Position numbers and translations under genes: made by a program. Below the pieces are notes generated by a model. It was not told the origin of the DNA. It saw only the letters and a list, made by a program, of their open reading frames with translations, and did not search any database. A stretch of DNA of 64,000 nucleotides from Sphagnum compactum (taxonomy: Eukaryota; Bryophyta; Sphagnopsida; Sphagnales): assembly GCA_965153455.1 (NCBI GenBank), contig OZ234496.1, positions 6,271,207 to 6,335,206 on the forward strand, given 5' to 3'. This document shows, piece by piece, positions 51,893 to 62,098 of the stretch; the first letter of the stretch is position 1; each line of letters begins with the position of its first letter.

Positions 51893-52956
51893 AAAAACAT
51901 CATGCATAATTGGACCACGAATAATATGTTCAACAAGAACAATATGTCAAGCACTTCAGGTACTTGATAATTATTCAGGTTGTTCTAAATCGAATTGTCA
52001 TAACAATCATGTATTATTCAAACAAAAATATTGTTTCATGCACTTCAGGTGCATGATTATTATTTTTGTTTAAAAAGGTACCTACCTAAATAAGCAATTA
52101 TAGTGCTCATGTGAAAAATAATAATGTGTAATGTCTCAATTATTATTTATGTTGAAACATTGACAAAATTATGATGTTCTAAAAAACATTATGCATAATT
52201 GAATCATGAATAATATGTCAAACAAGAACAATATGTCAAGCACTTCAGGTACTTGATAATTATTCAGGTTGTTCTAAATCAAATTGTCATAACAATCATG
52301 TATTATTCAAACAAAAATATTGTTTCATGCACTTCAGGTGCATGATTATTATTTTTGTTTAAAAAGGTACCTACCTAAATAAGCAATTATAGTGCTCATG
52401 TGAAAAATAATAATGTGTAATGTCTCAATTATTATTTATGTTGAAACATTGACAAAATTATGATGTTCTAAAAAACATTATGCATAATTGAATCATGAAT
52501 AATATGTCAAACAAGAACAATATGTCAAGCACTTCAGGTACTTGATAATTATTCAGGTTGTTCTAAATCAAATTGTCATAACAAACATGTATTATTGAAA
52601 TAAAAATATTGTTTCATGCACTTCAGGTGCATGATTATTATTTTTGTTTAAAAAGGTACCTACCTAAATAAACAATTATAGTGCTCATGTGAAAAATAAT
52701 AATGTCTAATGTCTCAATTATTATTTATGTTGAAACATTGACAAAATTATGATGTTCTAAAAAATATTATGCATAATTGAATCATGAATAACATGTCAAA
52801 CAAGAACAATATGTCAAGCACTTCAGGTACTTGATAATTATTCATGTTGAATCATTTTGAATTATCACAAAACTCATGTACACATTTTAAACAAAAATAT
52901 TATTTCATGCACTTCAGGTGCATGATAATTATTTTTGTTTAAAAGGTGCCTACCCC
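51893..52956. repeat. 289 bp tandem satellite, about 3.7 copies
   Basis: The mark GCACTTCAGG preceding TACTTG recurs at 51951, 52240, 52529 and 52818, in steps of 289, 289 and 289. The second mark CATGCACTTCAGGTGCATG recurs at 52037, 52326, 52615 and 52906. Each unit therefore carries two different dyads sharing the core CACTTCAGGT. Confidence 0.95.
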
Positions 52957-53479
52957 AAGAAATCGTCAGTTGTTTGGCGTAGGGCCTAAGGGATTTCAGA
53001 AAATAAGTTTCAGCTTTGCCTGAGCTGCTTCAAAAGCAACAAGAACAGAAAACAAACAAAAAAAGGTTGGTACTTGATAGGAAAAACCATCATCACCTGT
53101 CATTACACTCAAGAAGACCATAACCAGATATAGGGGATATATACAAAAAATGGAAGGTTCTTTGAAAATCAAAATGAAATCTTCTGGTGAATGGAAGGTT
53201 TATGTGTAGTTGAAAGGGAAATTTTATGAGCAGTTGCAAAAACCAAACAGCAAGAATAAGGCGAACTGCAACCCTAAAGAAAAGAGAAAACAAGACCATA
53301 AGACAGAAGTGAGGTGGGTTTGAACCCCAGCAATGGTTGAAGAGGACACATGTTCAGGGACCCTTAGGGATGACCTTTCCATGACAAGATGTATGGCATT
53401 TGCCACTGACTTCATCAGTTCCCAGCAGATGGGTTGTAGGTTAATGCAGCAAATAAAACAACAAACTAAATTTGTGTCA

Positions 53480-54910
53480 CAACCAACAAGCTTGAAGAGA
53501 GATTGAGAGTATGGGAGCTTGAGCACAGGAGAGACTGACCTGTAGTTTGGAGGTTGCTAGCATGCTGCTGTTGCTGCTGCTGCAACTGAAGCTCATGCTG
53601 GTGCGGCTGTAGCTAAAGGGTACTTCGACTTTGGAGCTGATGATGTGAGTGTAGAAGCTCTTGTTGCTGCTGCTGTAGAAGGCGCTGCTGTTGTAGCAAG
53701 CTGTTGAATTGAGCACTGTTGATTTGTTGTGATTGCTACTGCTGCTGCTGTTGCCTCATGTGCATTTGGAGTTGCAACTATTGTCTTTGAAGCTGAGGAG
53801 ATAAACTAATTACAGTGTCAGGTCTCTGGACAGAATGCTGAACCACCTGCTAAATGCATATATCTCTATATGTACATATACTTGGGTGTATGTACAAGAA
53901 ATGCACAAGAAACATGACAAAGAAAAGAGCCCAAAATTAGAAGGAAAATTAGGACAAACAAACTCCAGGTTAGGATCCCGAGATTTCACATCACCATTGG
54001 CACAAACCTGATGAGCAATCGCATCTTCACTCTTCATTTCCCTTTTTGGAATCAGAAGCTGTTGTTGCTTAAGGTGATGTAACGTCAACTGATCTGTTAG
54101 CTGCTGTTGCTCTGGCTTTACCCTTACTAATGTCTGCTGCTACTGCTGTGAACCTCCTAGAGCAACCACTTGTTGCGGTGGCGCAGTCGCACCTCCACCT
54201 AGCATTTGCTGACCCGTTCCCGCAGATTGTGGACCATTTGTGATCAATTGGGCCACTGCTTGTTGTTGAGAAATCTGGGGCGCCTGATCTTGCTGCTGCT
54301 GTACTGACAGGGGGCTTGTTGTTGTTGTTGCTGTCAGAGCTGTGAGGCTGGTGCAACACAGCCAGTCTGCTGAAGATGTTGATGCAGCTGCGTCTCCTGT
54401 GCCAACATTTCAACAAGAAAGGATCAAGCTGACATTTTGTCGTTGAAAAAAATTCCAACCATGCCTTGCTCATTTGCTACAATAAAAATTCAGATTTGTC
54501 ACAACAACTGTGTACTCCTGTACTCTTCCCCAACTTTTGTTTGTCATGGAGTATGTGTAGGGTGGTTTCAGGAATCAACCTGCTGCTCGAGTTGAGACAA
54601 ATTAGGCAACCCTACTTGATGGCGGACAAACGAACTAAGAGAGCTAGTCGAGGAGAAGGACCTCGGTGAAGAAGCTGGCAACCCCAGTGGCATAGAACCT
54701 AGGCCAGGTGAAGGATGAGAGTCAGCAGCAGAGGTCAGCGCCATTATAGTACTCCTATTGCACTGTTGTAGATTCGTTACCCCCAAATGGCCTGGAATAC
54801 TGCTGCTGCTGCGGCTAGGGAGCAACTGGCCAGGTTGCAGAGCACCATCACATACCCCAACTGAGCTAGCTCCATTGACATTGAAGCCTTGGCTGATAGT
54901 TGCTAACAAA
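53480..54910 (-). pseudogene. Broken Gln-rich coregulator-like gene
   Basis: The minus strand has a Ser/Leu/Gln-rich exon (about 54896-54583) ending VGLPNLSQLEQQ at a GT donor. Further left is a stretch with QQQQDQAPQISQQQAVAQL and VRVKPEQQQLTDQLTL (54330-54010), then CAG-type repeats with SLLQQQRLLQQQQQ (53780-53540). In-frame stops and frame changes interrupt it. The style resembles the low-complexity part of plant SEUSS/LDB1-type or Mediator-tail proteins, but no folded domain is visible, so the family is a guess. Some of the stops may be introns I could not place. Confidence 0.35.
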
Positions 54911-55686
54911 ATTACATTGAAACAGGTCTCCCCAATCCATCAAGCTTCTGCAGTAGTATAGCAGCTCATGTGCAGGAGCAGAGCTCTAAAGCTTGAAGCA
55001 GGATACAAAGCCCTAGAGCTTGAAGCCAGATCCAGACTTAAGCTGAGTTAGGAAGTTGGATGTGCAGGCAAACTGTTATCACATGAAGTACCAAATTTGA
55101 GAAGGATCAGCTGGAGGGAGGCTCCAGCCAGCTATTCCAAAAGCAGCAGATGAGAGACTTGATCAAACTTCTTTACTACAATCACCTTATACATAACCTT
55201 GCTCGCTCCATGGATCATCGTCCTGACATTCTTTATTGCCATCCATCAATTGTTGAGTACCCAACTGATGCCACAGTATCAGGGTCATGATGTTCTAGCT
55301 GGGAAGAAGAAGAGAAGCATCTTGTAATAAAACTAGCCAGAAGAAGCTGCTTGCATCTACTCCACACTTAGATATGCTATCAAATCCCCGAACAAACCAG
55401 TCTGCTTGCTTGCTTGCTAGCCCTAGCAGCTCATGGGTTGCACGTTCAACGGATGTGTGTGCTCAACTAAATTAGTTGATGCTGCTGCTTCCCGAGCTTA
55501 AAGCCGTCCAAGAAGGTCTTTCTATTCTGTGTGTCCATCGCTGCCGTATGGTAACCGAAGAAAAAATAGGGTTATCTGGTGCCTGAAGACAATGCACTTC
55601 GTTTCTGAGCAAAAAACTTATTGCAGGGGTGCTCCTCAAACTCCTCTTATGCACTCCCTCTAACGTCTATCTCTACTTCTTCCCCC

Positions 55687-55704
55687 CACACACACACACA
55701 CACA

Positions 55705-55739
<35 letters not shown>

Positions 55740-55760
55740 GCTCGCTCGCTCTCCAAGGGC
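55687..55760. repeat. CA and CT microsatellites
   Basis: A (CA)n run is followed by (CT)n and CGCTCGCT. A related GCGAGCGAGC run occurs near 56208. Open frames across these are repeat artefacts. The surrounding 54910-56240 holds no recognised gene and may be the leader side of the Gln-rich gene. Confidence 0.8.
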
Positions 55761-56239
55761 TGGCCCAATCTGCGAATTTGCGCCAGGACCGCGTCTATAC
55801 TGGAAACTTTTTTTTCCAGGAAAGAAAAAACAGAAGACAGGCAAGAAGGTGGTGCATGTATTCTAGATCATATTCCACCGACCTCATGTGCTGCTGCACC
55901 CGGCAAGCAACACTCCCACATCCAGAAGAGCTGCTGCTGAGGGCATGAGGAGATTGCAGAAGAAGCTAGGCGGCGGCAGCAGCAGCATAATATTACTGGA
56001 AGGCTTCCGGCAGCTGCAGCAGCACTACCTAGTTGCTGCAACGTCAACGATCTGGTTGAGAGAGATTGCTGAGAGAGGTAGGAGCTTTGGTTACAAGTCA
56101 AGTTGTTTTTTAGCTTTCACAGAAGAGAGAGACTGAAGACTAGAGGCACGGCTTGTTGCTGTTGTTGTTACGAACGTCCTACGCACGAGATAGAAAGACG
56201 CGAGCGAGCGAGCGAGCATGCTTGATGGAATACTATGCT

Positions 56240-57087
56240 CTCCGTCCCGTCATCCATCCAAACAGAACAAATATATATTTTTAAAAGGGAAAAAACTAGA
56301 AAAAAATAAAAACAGAAAAACACTTTAACAATTAGAAACTTTTTGTAAACACTTAAACATGAAACAAAAAAGGGAAATACAGTAAAATAATCTTTAAAAA
56401 AAATAAAAAAATAGATGACAAAAAATAAGAAACAAAACAGAGAGCAAAAGAAAGAAAAAAAACCATACTTGAAAAAAAAATGAGGTTTGTCTTCTTTTTC
56501 CAAACTTCAAACCTGCATATAATCAAACAAAAAATTATTTTTATCATAAAACATATTAGAAAAACTAGAATATTTTTTGGAAAAGAAAATAGAAACTAAA
56601 TAAATAAATAAACGCATAATTTTTTTTTAAAATGAAGATAGACAAAATAAGAATAGAAAAAATTAAAACATGAAACAAACATAAACAAAAAAGTAAAACA
56701 CAAAAACTATAAAAAAGGAATGGAAACAAATGAAACAAGGAAAAGGAAATATAGTAAAATCATTTTTTTTTAAAATACAAAAAAGAAGAAACCAAATAAA
56801 GAGTAGGAAATAAGAAAAAATAAAACTTATAATAATGAAAAAAAACCCTACTTGAAAAAGAATGAGGTGTGTCTTCTTTCTCCAAACTTCAAACTTGCAT
56901 CCAAATAAACAAAAATACAAAAGTGAAAAAAAAACACTTTATTTTTATTTTACAAAATAATAATAAAAACAGAAAACACATAAAAATAAAAAATAAAAAA
57001 GATAAAAGTTTTTTTAAAAAACTAAAACATGAACCAAACATTGTTGAAATAACACACCTGTGCATTAGGCACGGGGTTCAAACTAGT
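56240..57087 (+). mobile_element. Probable small non-autonomous Helitron
   Basis: The right end has the Helitron pattern: a hairpin CCTGTGC-ATTAG-GCACGGG, a short spacer GTTCAAA, then CTAGT at 57083-57087. Near 56240 the left side reads TCTCCGTCCCG, then TATATATTTTTAAAAGGG, resembling plant Helitron 5' ends, although the exact start is uncertain. Inside are two diverged copies of a roughly 380 bp A-rich unit (compare 56461-56540 with 56844-56920). There is no Rep/helicase gene. Confidence 0.5.
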
Positions 57088-57830
57088 AGAAGATAATATA
57101 TATATAATGTGTTTTTCAGGTATATATGTATTGAGTGAAGTTGGGGTTCAGATAGAGCTTCTTATTCTGAGATATTCTTTGGGTAAGATGTATGGTGATG
57201 GTGCTGTTCGAAAGCGACATTTTGTTCTAAGACACTCTGACTTCTCTCACAATGGTGTTCTTTCTTTCTATCCATTTGTGCTTGTTATGGCTGAAACAGT
57301 GGAATCTGCCACTTGCAAGTAACGTGTTTTTCAGGTATATATTTGACTGGCATTATGAATATACCACCACTTGTAACCCTTTCCAGGGTTTGCATATTGT
57401 CTGGTTATGGTTATTAAGGGGGACAATAACATGTATTTTCATGTCTGGTTTCTGATGTGTGCTTTATTCACATGTCTACCCATCAGGACTATCAGGGCTG
57501 ACTTTGGAACCAACTCATGCATTACATGGACTATAAGGTGTATATGTGCCATGAGACCCTCACTTGTACTGGATAATTGTTGGAATAAAATAGATTATTT
57601 CCACATGTCAAACCCACATATTGTAATCTTGAGGGGATTAATTGGACCTTCTTGTTGAATACACATATACATTGTTTTGCTTCATCAAGTGATAAACTAT
57701 TGTCTTCAATTGATATCTTCAATTGTCAATTGTCTTCTAAATGTTTGTGGAACAAGCTACTAAAAGTTGGGGATAGATACACTATTTTAGGTGTGGCAAA
57801 ATAAATTAAGTTATTTTTCACCTATATCCT
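57088..57830. other. No gene recognised
   Basis: An open frame at 57107-57322 (RKRHFVLRHSDFSHNG) looks mildly protein-like but is unassigned. A GTGTTTTTCAGGTATATAT word occurs twice (57109 and 57329). Confidence 0.3.
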
Positions 57831-57929
57831 AAACCTTATCAATGGGATTGTCATTTGTAGGCAGCCCTAATCCTAGACATGCCTACAAAAAATGTGTACC
57901 TAGCTTACCAAAAGACCATAGTTGGCATA

Positions 57930-58169
57930 TTTTGGTTACACATGCAACTATGAGTATATGCATATCAAATATATACGATGATATATCACAGAAATCATCC
58001 AAAGGTTGGGATGAAGGTGATCATAGTTGCACCATAGTTGCATACACACCCAAAAAGGGGGCAAAAATCCATTGTAGTTGCATAAAATACCAAAGATAGT
58101 TGCATGCGACCGGCAGTTGCATCCTAGTTGCAAACATGGTGGTTGCATATGACAGAATTTCTAGTAGTG
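57930..58169. mobile_element. Right end of a TAGTTGCA-type CACTA element
   Basis: Reverse complemented, the end reads CACTACTAGAAATTCTG, and TAGTTGCA words fill the last 230 bp. The inner limit and the left end were not found in the window. The end lies directly against the 180 bp repeat that starts at 58170, whose first three bases GAA would be the target duplication. Confidence 0.7.
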
Positions 58170-58350
58170 GAAGAATTATGACCCGCAAATGGTTTTGAGA
58201 TCCACTGTGTATCGCAAGAGCATGGCACTGTATTCTTATTTTGGAAGCAGGGTTTATATTCATTTGGAGTCACTTTGGAAGGCAAAAAAAAATATCTATA
58301 TCAAAATTTCAAAATTTACAATGTAAAAGGGTTTGCAACCCTTGGGTATC
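58170..58350. repeat. 180 bp direct repeat, copy 2 (3' flank of the TnpA-like gene)
   Basis: Near-identical to 45443-45622. It lies 15 bp from the TnpA-like stop codon at 58366, so it is native to the transposon. Its left border coincides with the end of another CACTA element. Confidence 0.95.
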
Positions 58351-58365
58351 TAACACACTAGCTGT

Positions 58366-60124
58366 CTATCTAAACTTCCTTCCCCTCTTGGATTTCTTCC
58401 TTGAATCTTTCTTCCTAGTGTTCTCTGGTGGAGGCGGAGGTTGCTCATCCTCCTCCCTCTCTTCATCGTCCCCCTGCCCCTCCTCCTCATCATCCTCCTC
58501 CTCCCTATCCTCTTTATCTTTGCCCCCTGCAGAACCTGCATTTCGACTAGCAAATGAACTGGGTCCACTGCTAGTGGTAGCACTGGGAGTAGTGCTAACG
58601 CCTCTCTCCTCCTCATCACTGCTGCCCTGGGAGCTCTCACTCTCACCCTCAGATGCCTGCATTTCAACATGCAAAGCTTAGTCAACACCATAAATCTTGA
58701 TTCAAATGAAAACAATCTCAACACAAACAGAAATTGAATCCCAACCAAACCCACTCACCAATAGTGCATCAACATGTTCAAAAAGATGCTCCTTGCCATG
58801 CTCCTGGCCCATTGTCATTTCTGCAGCTGTGATCTTCCTCTTGTACCTCTTGTACTATCCCCATAATATAACAGGTCAATAAAAACGCATAAAGAATCTA
58901 TTCAAGTCTCCGACCACTTTTGCGAAGCGCAGACCTTCGTATACTGAAACTTGCGAAGCAGTTTGCGAAACAAATCCCATCGTATCTTTGCGAAACAAAC
59001 GCCATTTGACCTATATTTGCGATGCAATTCGCATCGCAAAGGTATCGCAAACAGTCCTATTTAACTCCACAGAAACTCAACTTTATTCGAATCTTTGCAG
59101 GAAAGAAATGGAGGAGAGGGAAGGTACTTACAAATGCTGCTTTGAGGCCGGGAATGCCACCTTGCCCTAGCCTGTGGGTGGTGGGTGGAACTAGTTTCAC
59201 TCGCTCTGCTGCCTTGAGGAACTTCAATGGTGGATCACCAACCTCGTCCACCACTGATTGGCATTCAGCAAGCTTCAGCTCCAGTGCCTTCAGGTCACGG
59301 TCAGACCTCCCAAACTCTCTTGCCTTCGAAGCCTTGGCTAACTGCTCTGTGATCTCCTTCAGCTGCCTTGTTGCTTTCAGCTGCACCTCAGACTGGTAGA
59401 AGGCATTCCAGATGTCTTCTGAGAACTGAAGTGGCCTCTCCAAGTTCCTGTACACATTCAGGTCTCTCAGGTGAGCACGAATCTTCATCCTGTCATGGTA
59501 TCTTGCTTGAGACATTGAATTGGAGATCTTGTCTGCAATCCACTGTGAATCAAGCTCTCCTCCATTTCGAAATGCTCCCTTGACCTGATTTATCACTCTC
59601 TTCTGCTCTGCCTTTGAGAGAGTGCCCCACTCAACTCCTCGTGCAAAGTTGGTGGAGACAATGTGCCTAATGGTGCTCTTGGCCCCAGTGTATGCCAGCT
59701 CGGTTGGAATTCCCTCCTCTGCCAATGTTATCAGAGGGAACTTCTTCCTCTCCTCCTCCTTCTTCTTCAGGTCGAGCTTCTCCTTTCTGATGGCATCCCT
59801 TTCATCCTTCCTCCTTTTCTTCTCGAGAGTTCTAGGTGAGAGAGCTCCTGTTGTTGCTCCCTCATCTCTCTTTCTCTTCTTCTCTGCTGCCTTGGCTTCT
59901 GCAGCCTTCCTTGCCTCCTCCTCTCTTTGTGCTTCCCCAGCAGTCAACCCTGCTTGCAATGCTTGACCTAAGATGGCTGTCAAGGATGCCAGCCCTTCAG
60001 GTGTCCTAGTATCGATTGCAAACAGCTCTGAAGCTCTCAAGTGATCAGCAACCATCTTCCTCAACCTTTCCTCATTGTTGTCACCTCCTCTAGACCCAGA
60101 ACCCCCTCCACTAGCCCCAGCCAT
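58366..60124 (-). CDS. TnpA/Ptta-like CACTA accessory protein
   Basis: In CACTA elements the non-catalytic protein binds subterminal motifs and assists TNP2. Three exons fit, all phase 0: 60124-59132, 58854-58759 and 58656-58366 (459 residues; an upstream in-frame ATG at 60202 would add 26). The borders TTT|GTAAGTACC and TTG|GTGAGTGGG are strong. Residues 1-150 are Gly-rich, then highly charged (EEARKAAEAKAAEKKRKRDE). Next comes the conserved-looking block WGTLSKAEQKRVINQVKGAF and ISNSMSQARYHDRMKIRAHL, resembling plant Transposase_24 proteins. A helical region follows. The last exon is strongly acidic (EEEDDEEEG) with a Pro run and ends in basic KKDSRKKSKRGRKFR. The first intron is rich in TTGCGA words. 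Confidence 0.75.
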
Positions 60125-60202
60125 TGCAATCCGCAACCTCCTCTCTGCCCAAGCTTTCCTTCGACACTTTTCGAGTAATGTCGAGAATGAATTCAAATTC
60201 AC

Positions 60203-60783
60203 TCGCCGTCCTACTCTAGTCTAGACCCCCAGAAAGATTACACTACACCTTCAAGGGATTCTGTTCCAGCTTAAGGACTTTCGGCAATTCAAGTCTTGTG
60301 ATGTAATCCGCATCGCAACTTGCGATACGCTATTTATCGCAAAGGAGTCTGGGTTTCAAAAATGACTAACGGACGCATTTCCGAAGGCCGTGCAATGCTG
60401 TTAGTTTCGCAAAGTTAGAGAGTTGCGAAGTCTGGGGCTTCGCTAATGTAGGAGGAAGTTAAAGGGTTTAGGGCTTTGGTTTAAGTAACGTATGCAGATG
60501 CGAAGAGGGATGCGATGGTGGGGGGTTCGCAATGGGTTCGCAAAGTTTTAATTTATTCTGGCTTTAACATTTTATTGTTTTTTTTGCATATGCCAAAGGG
60601 TTTCGGGCAACCAGTCCTATAGGCATTGTTGAGCCCACATTGGATGCAGGTATGCATTTCTTTTTGGTTTAGGTAGTCTCAATTTATGAGTAGTCAAGGG
60701 TTTATATTGTTGTATCACATGATTTTTGAAAGTCTAATCTGGTCTTTGCCTTACGTTTGTGCCTTATTAATGTGACAGATGAT
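60203..60783. promoter_or_regulatory. Divergent promoter spacer with TTGCGA words
   Basis: TTGCGA / TCGCAA and GCGAAG words recur (about 60310-60345, 60400-60450, 60495-60545). The same word dominates the element's terminal arm and TnpA intron 1 (58920-59055). A donor-like GATGCAG|GTATGC at 60650 and the acceptor GTGACAG at 60778 suggest a 5' leader intron for the plus-strand gene. Confidence 0.5.
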
Positions 60784-61931
60784 ATGTCTTCCTCCTCCGT
60801 TGTCTCCACTAGTGACTCATCCTCCTCAAATGAAGGCACATTAGCTCATACGCAGGCAGAGGTGTCTCATTCTCCTCGTGGTCCACCTCGGCAGCTTTGC
60901 CAATGCACCAAGTGTGTTGGTCAGATTTCACAAAAATCATATGTTTGTGCTCAACACATTCAGCGATTTGGGCGTCATCGTGGTCTTACCCCAGGAGCTT
61001 TTTCATCTCATGTGGTAAGTGTCATTTTACCATTGTCATTTTTCCTCTTTGATACATGTTATTTTTCATGAAATCCTCTTTGAAACTATTTTCACTTCCA
61101 TGGTTTGTTGTGGTTTTTTGAATGTAATAGGGTTCCCGTATGACACCACCACCCTATGTTCTATCACAAGGGGTTTTAGCTGCCATAGGAAATGCACTTT
61201 CGCATGCATTTGCTATAGGGATTGGTACCTCTCATGAGGCCAGTAAGCCACATCATGAGGAAAGGCCACGTGTGCCCTCCATTAGGCAGCGATCCAAAGC
61301 ACAACGTCCAAGTGAGGGTCATGCTAGGACTATTGTTGAGGGCAGATGGGGTATGTGTGAGTTCACTGGCAAATGTGCCAATATTATCCAGTCATGGAAC
61401 CCTGCAGTTCTTGGGTTGCTTGATAGTTTGCCCTATGATGAAGAGGTTGTGGTTTGGGGTAGACGATGGATTGTTAAGACCTCTACACTTGGAGAGAGGC
61501 ATGGCTATGGAATATATGCTTGTGAGGACATCATTGTAGAGGATTCAGCTAGTTGTCGTAGAGAGGGTCCTACTTTGTTCCCTTATGGTGGGCCTATCTA
61601 TAAGAGAAAACATTGGAACATGATCCTCACACAACATCCTGAGTGGAAGACCTTTGCTCTTGAGATGGACACATTTGCTGGTAGCACTAGGAGGCATAGT
61701 GATGGGAGGGTGATAGATGGAGACCCCATACGTTCTGGAAACATTGCTGGTTTCATCAACAGTACGGTGGGGATTCAGCCTAAGCGTAGGGCTAATTGTG
61801 AGTGGGTTTTTGTTGAGGGACCTCCTCCAGCACCATATGGCCAGACTTATCATGAAGACCATTGCCTGGTTATAGCTACTAGGACCATCAGATCAGGAGA
61901 TGAGTTGTTTACACACTATGAATGGAATTAA
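60784..61931 (+). CDS. Transposon-encoded zinc-motif and SET-domain protein
   Basis: SET domains usually methylate lysine with S-adenosylmethionine. Two phase-0 exons fit: 60784-61014 and 61131-61931 (343 residues; borders GTG|GTAAGT and GTAATAG|GG). Exon 1 is Ser-rich, then CQCTKC (residues 39-44) with C55 and H58, a motif like the N-terminal zinc knuckle of TNP2. The SET-like region covers about 190-343: GYG at 202-204, PYGG at 228-231, GFINST at 284-289 (usual NHS reads NST), ANCEW at 298-302, and DELFTHYEW at 334-342, with the expected late Tyr. The NHS change leaves catalysis uncertain. The gene sits between TnpA and TNP2 in the same element. Exon 1 might also splice to the transposase exon at 62099. 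SET assignment is by motif order only. Confidence 0.65.
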
Positions 61932-62098
61932 GATTCCACCATTTCTGAACTATGTATTTTGTTTAAGACATAACATACCATATCTATATACATGCATTTT
62001 GGCATTTTTTATTTATAATGTAATATGCAACTATGCTTGGTATATAGTTAAGATCTTCTGGATTTGGTATTGCATAGAATATTCGGCCTTCTGAAGAC

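Noticed and set aside
53480-54910. Naming the Gln-rich remnant SEUSS
   Set aside because: Similarity is confined to low-complexity Gln runs; the conserved LDB-type domain was not seen.
55621-55940. Overlapping frames rich in SLSLSLS and HTHTHT
   Set aside because: Translations of CA and CT microsatellites.
58241-58681. Ser/Pro-rich plus-strand open frame
   Set aside because: It is antisense to the acidic last exon of the TnpA-like gene, whose splice borders and phase are consistent.
59622-59966. Hydrophobic Ser/Phe-rich plus-strand frame
   Set aside because: Antisense shadow of the Lys/Glu-rich exon 1 of the TnpA-like gene.
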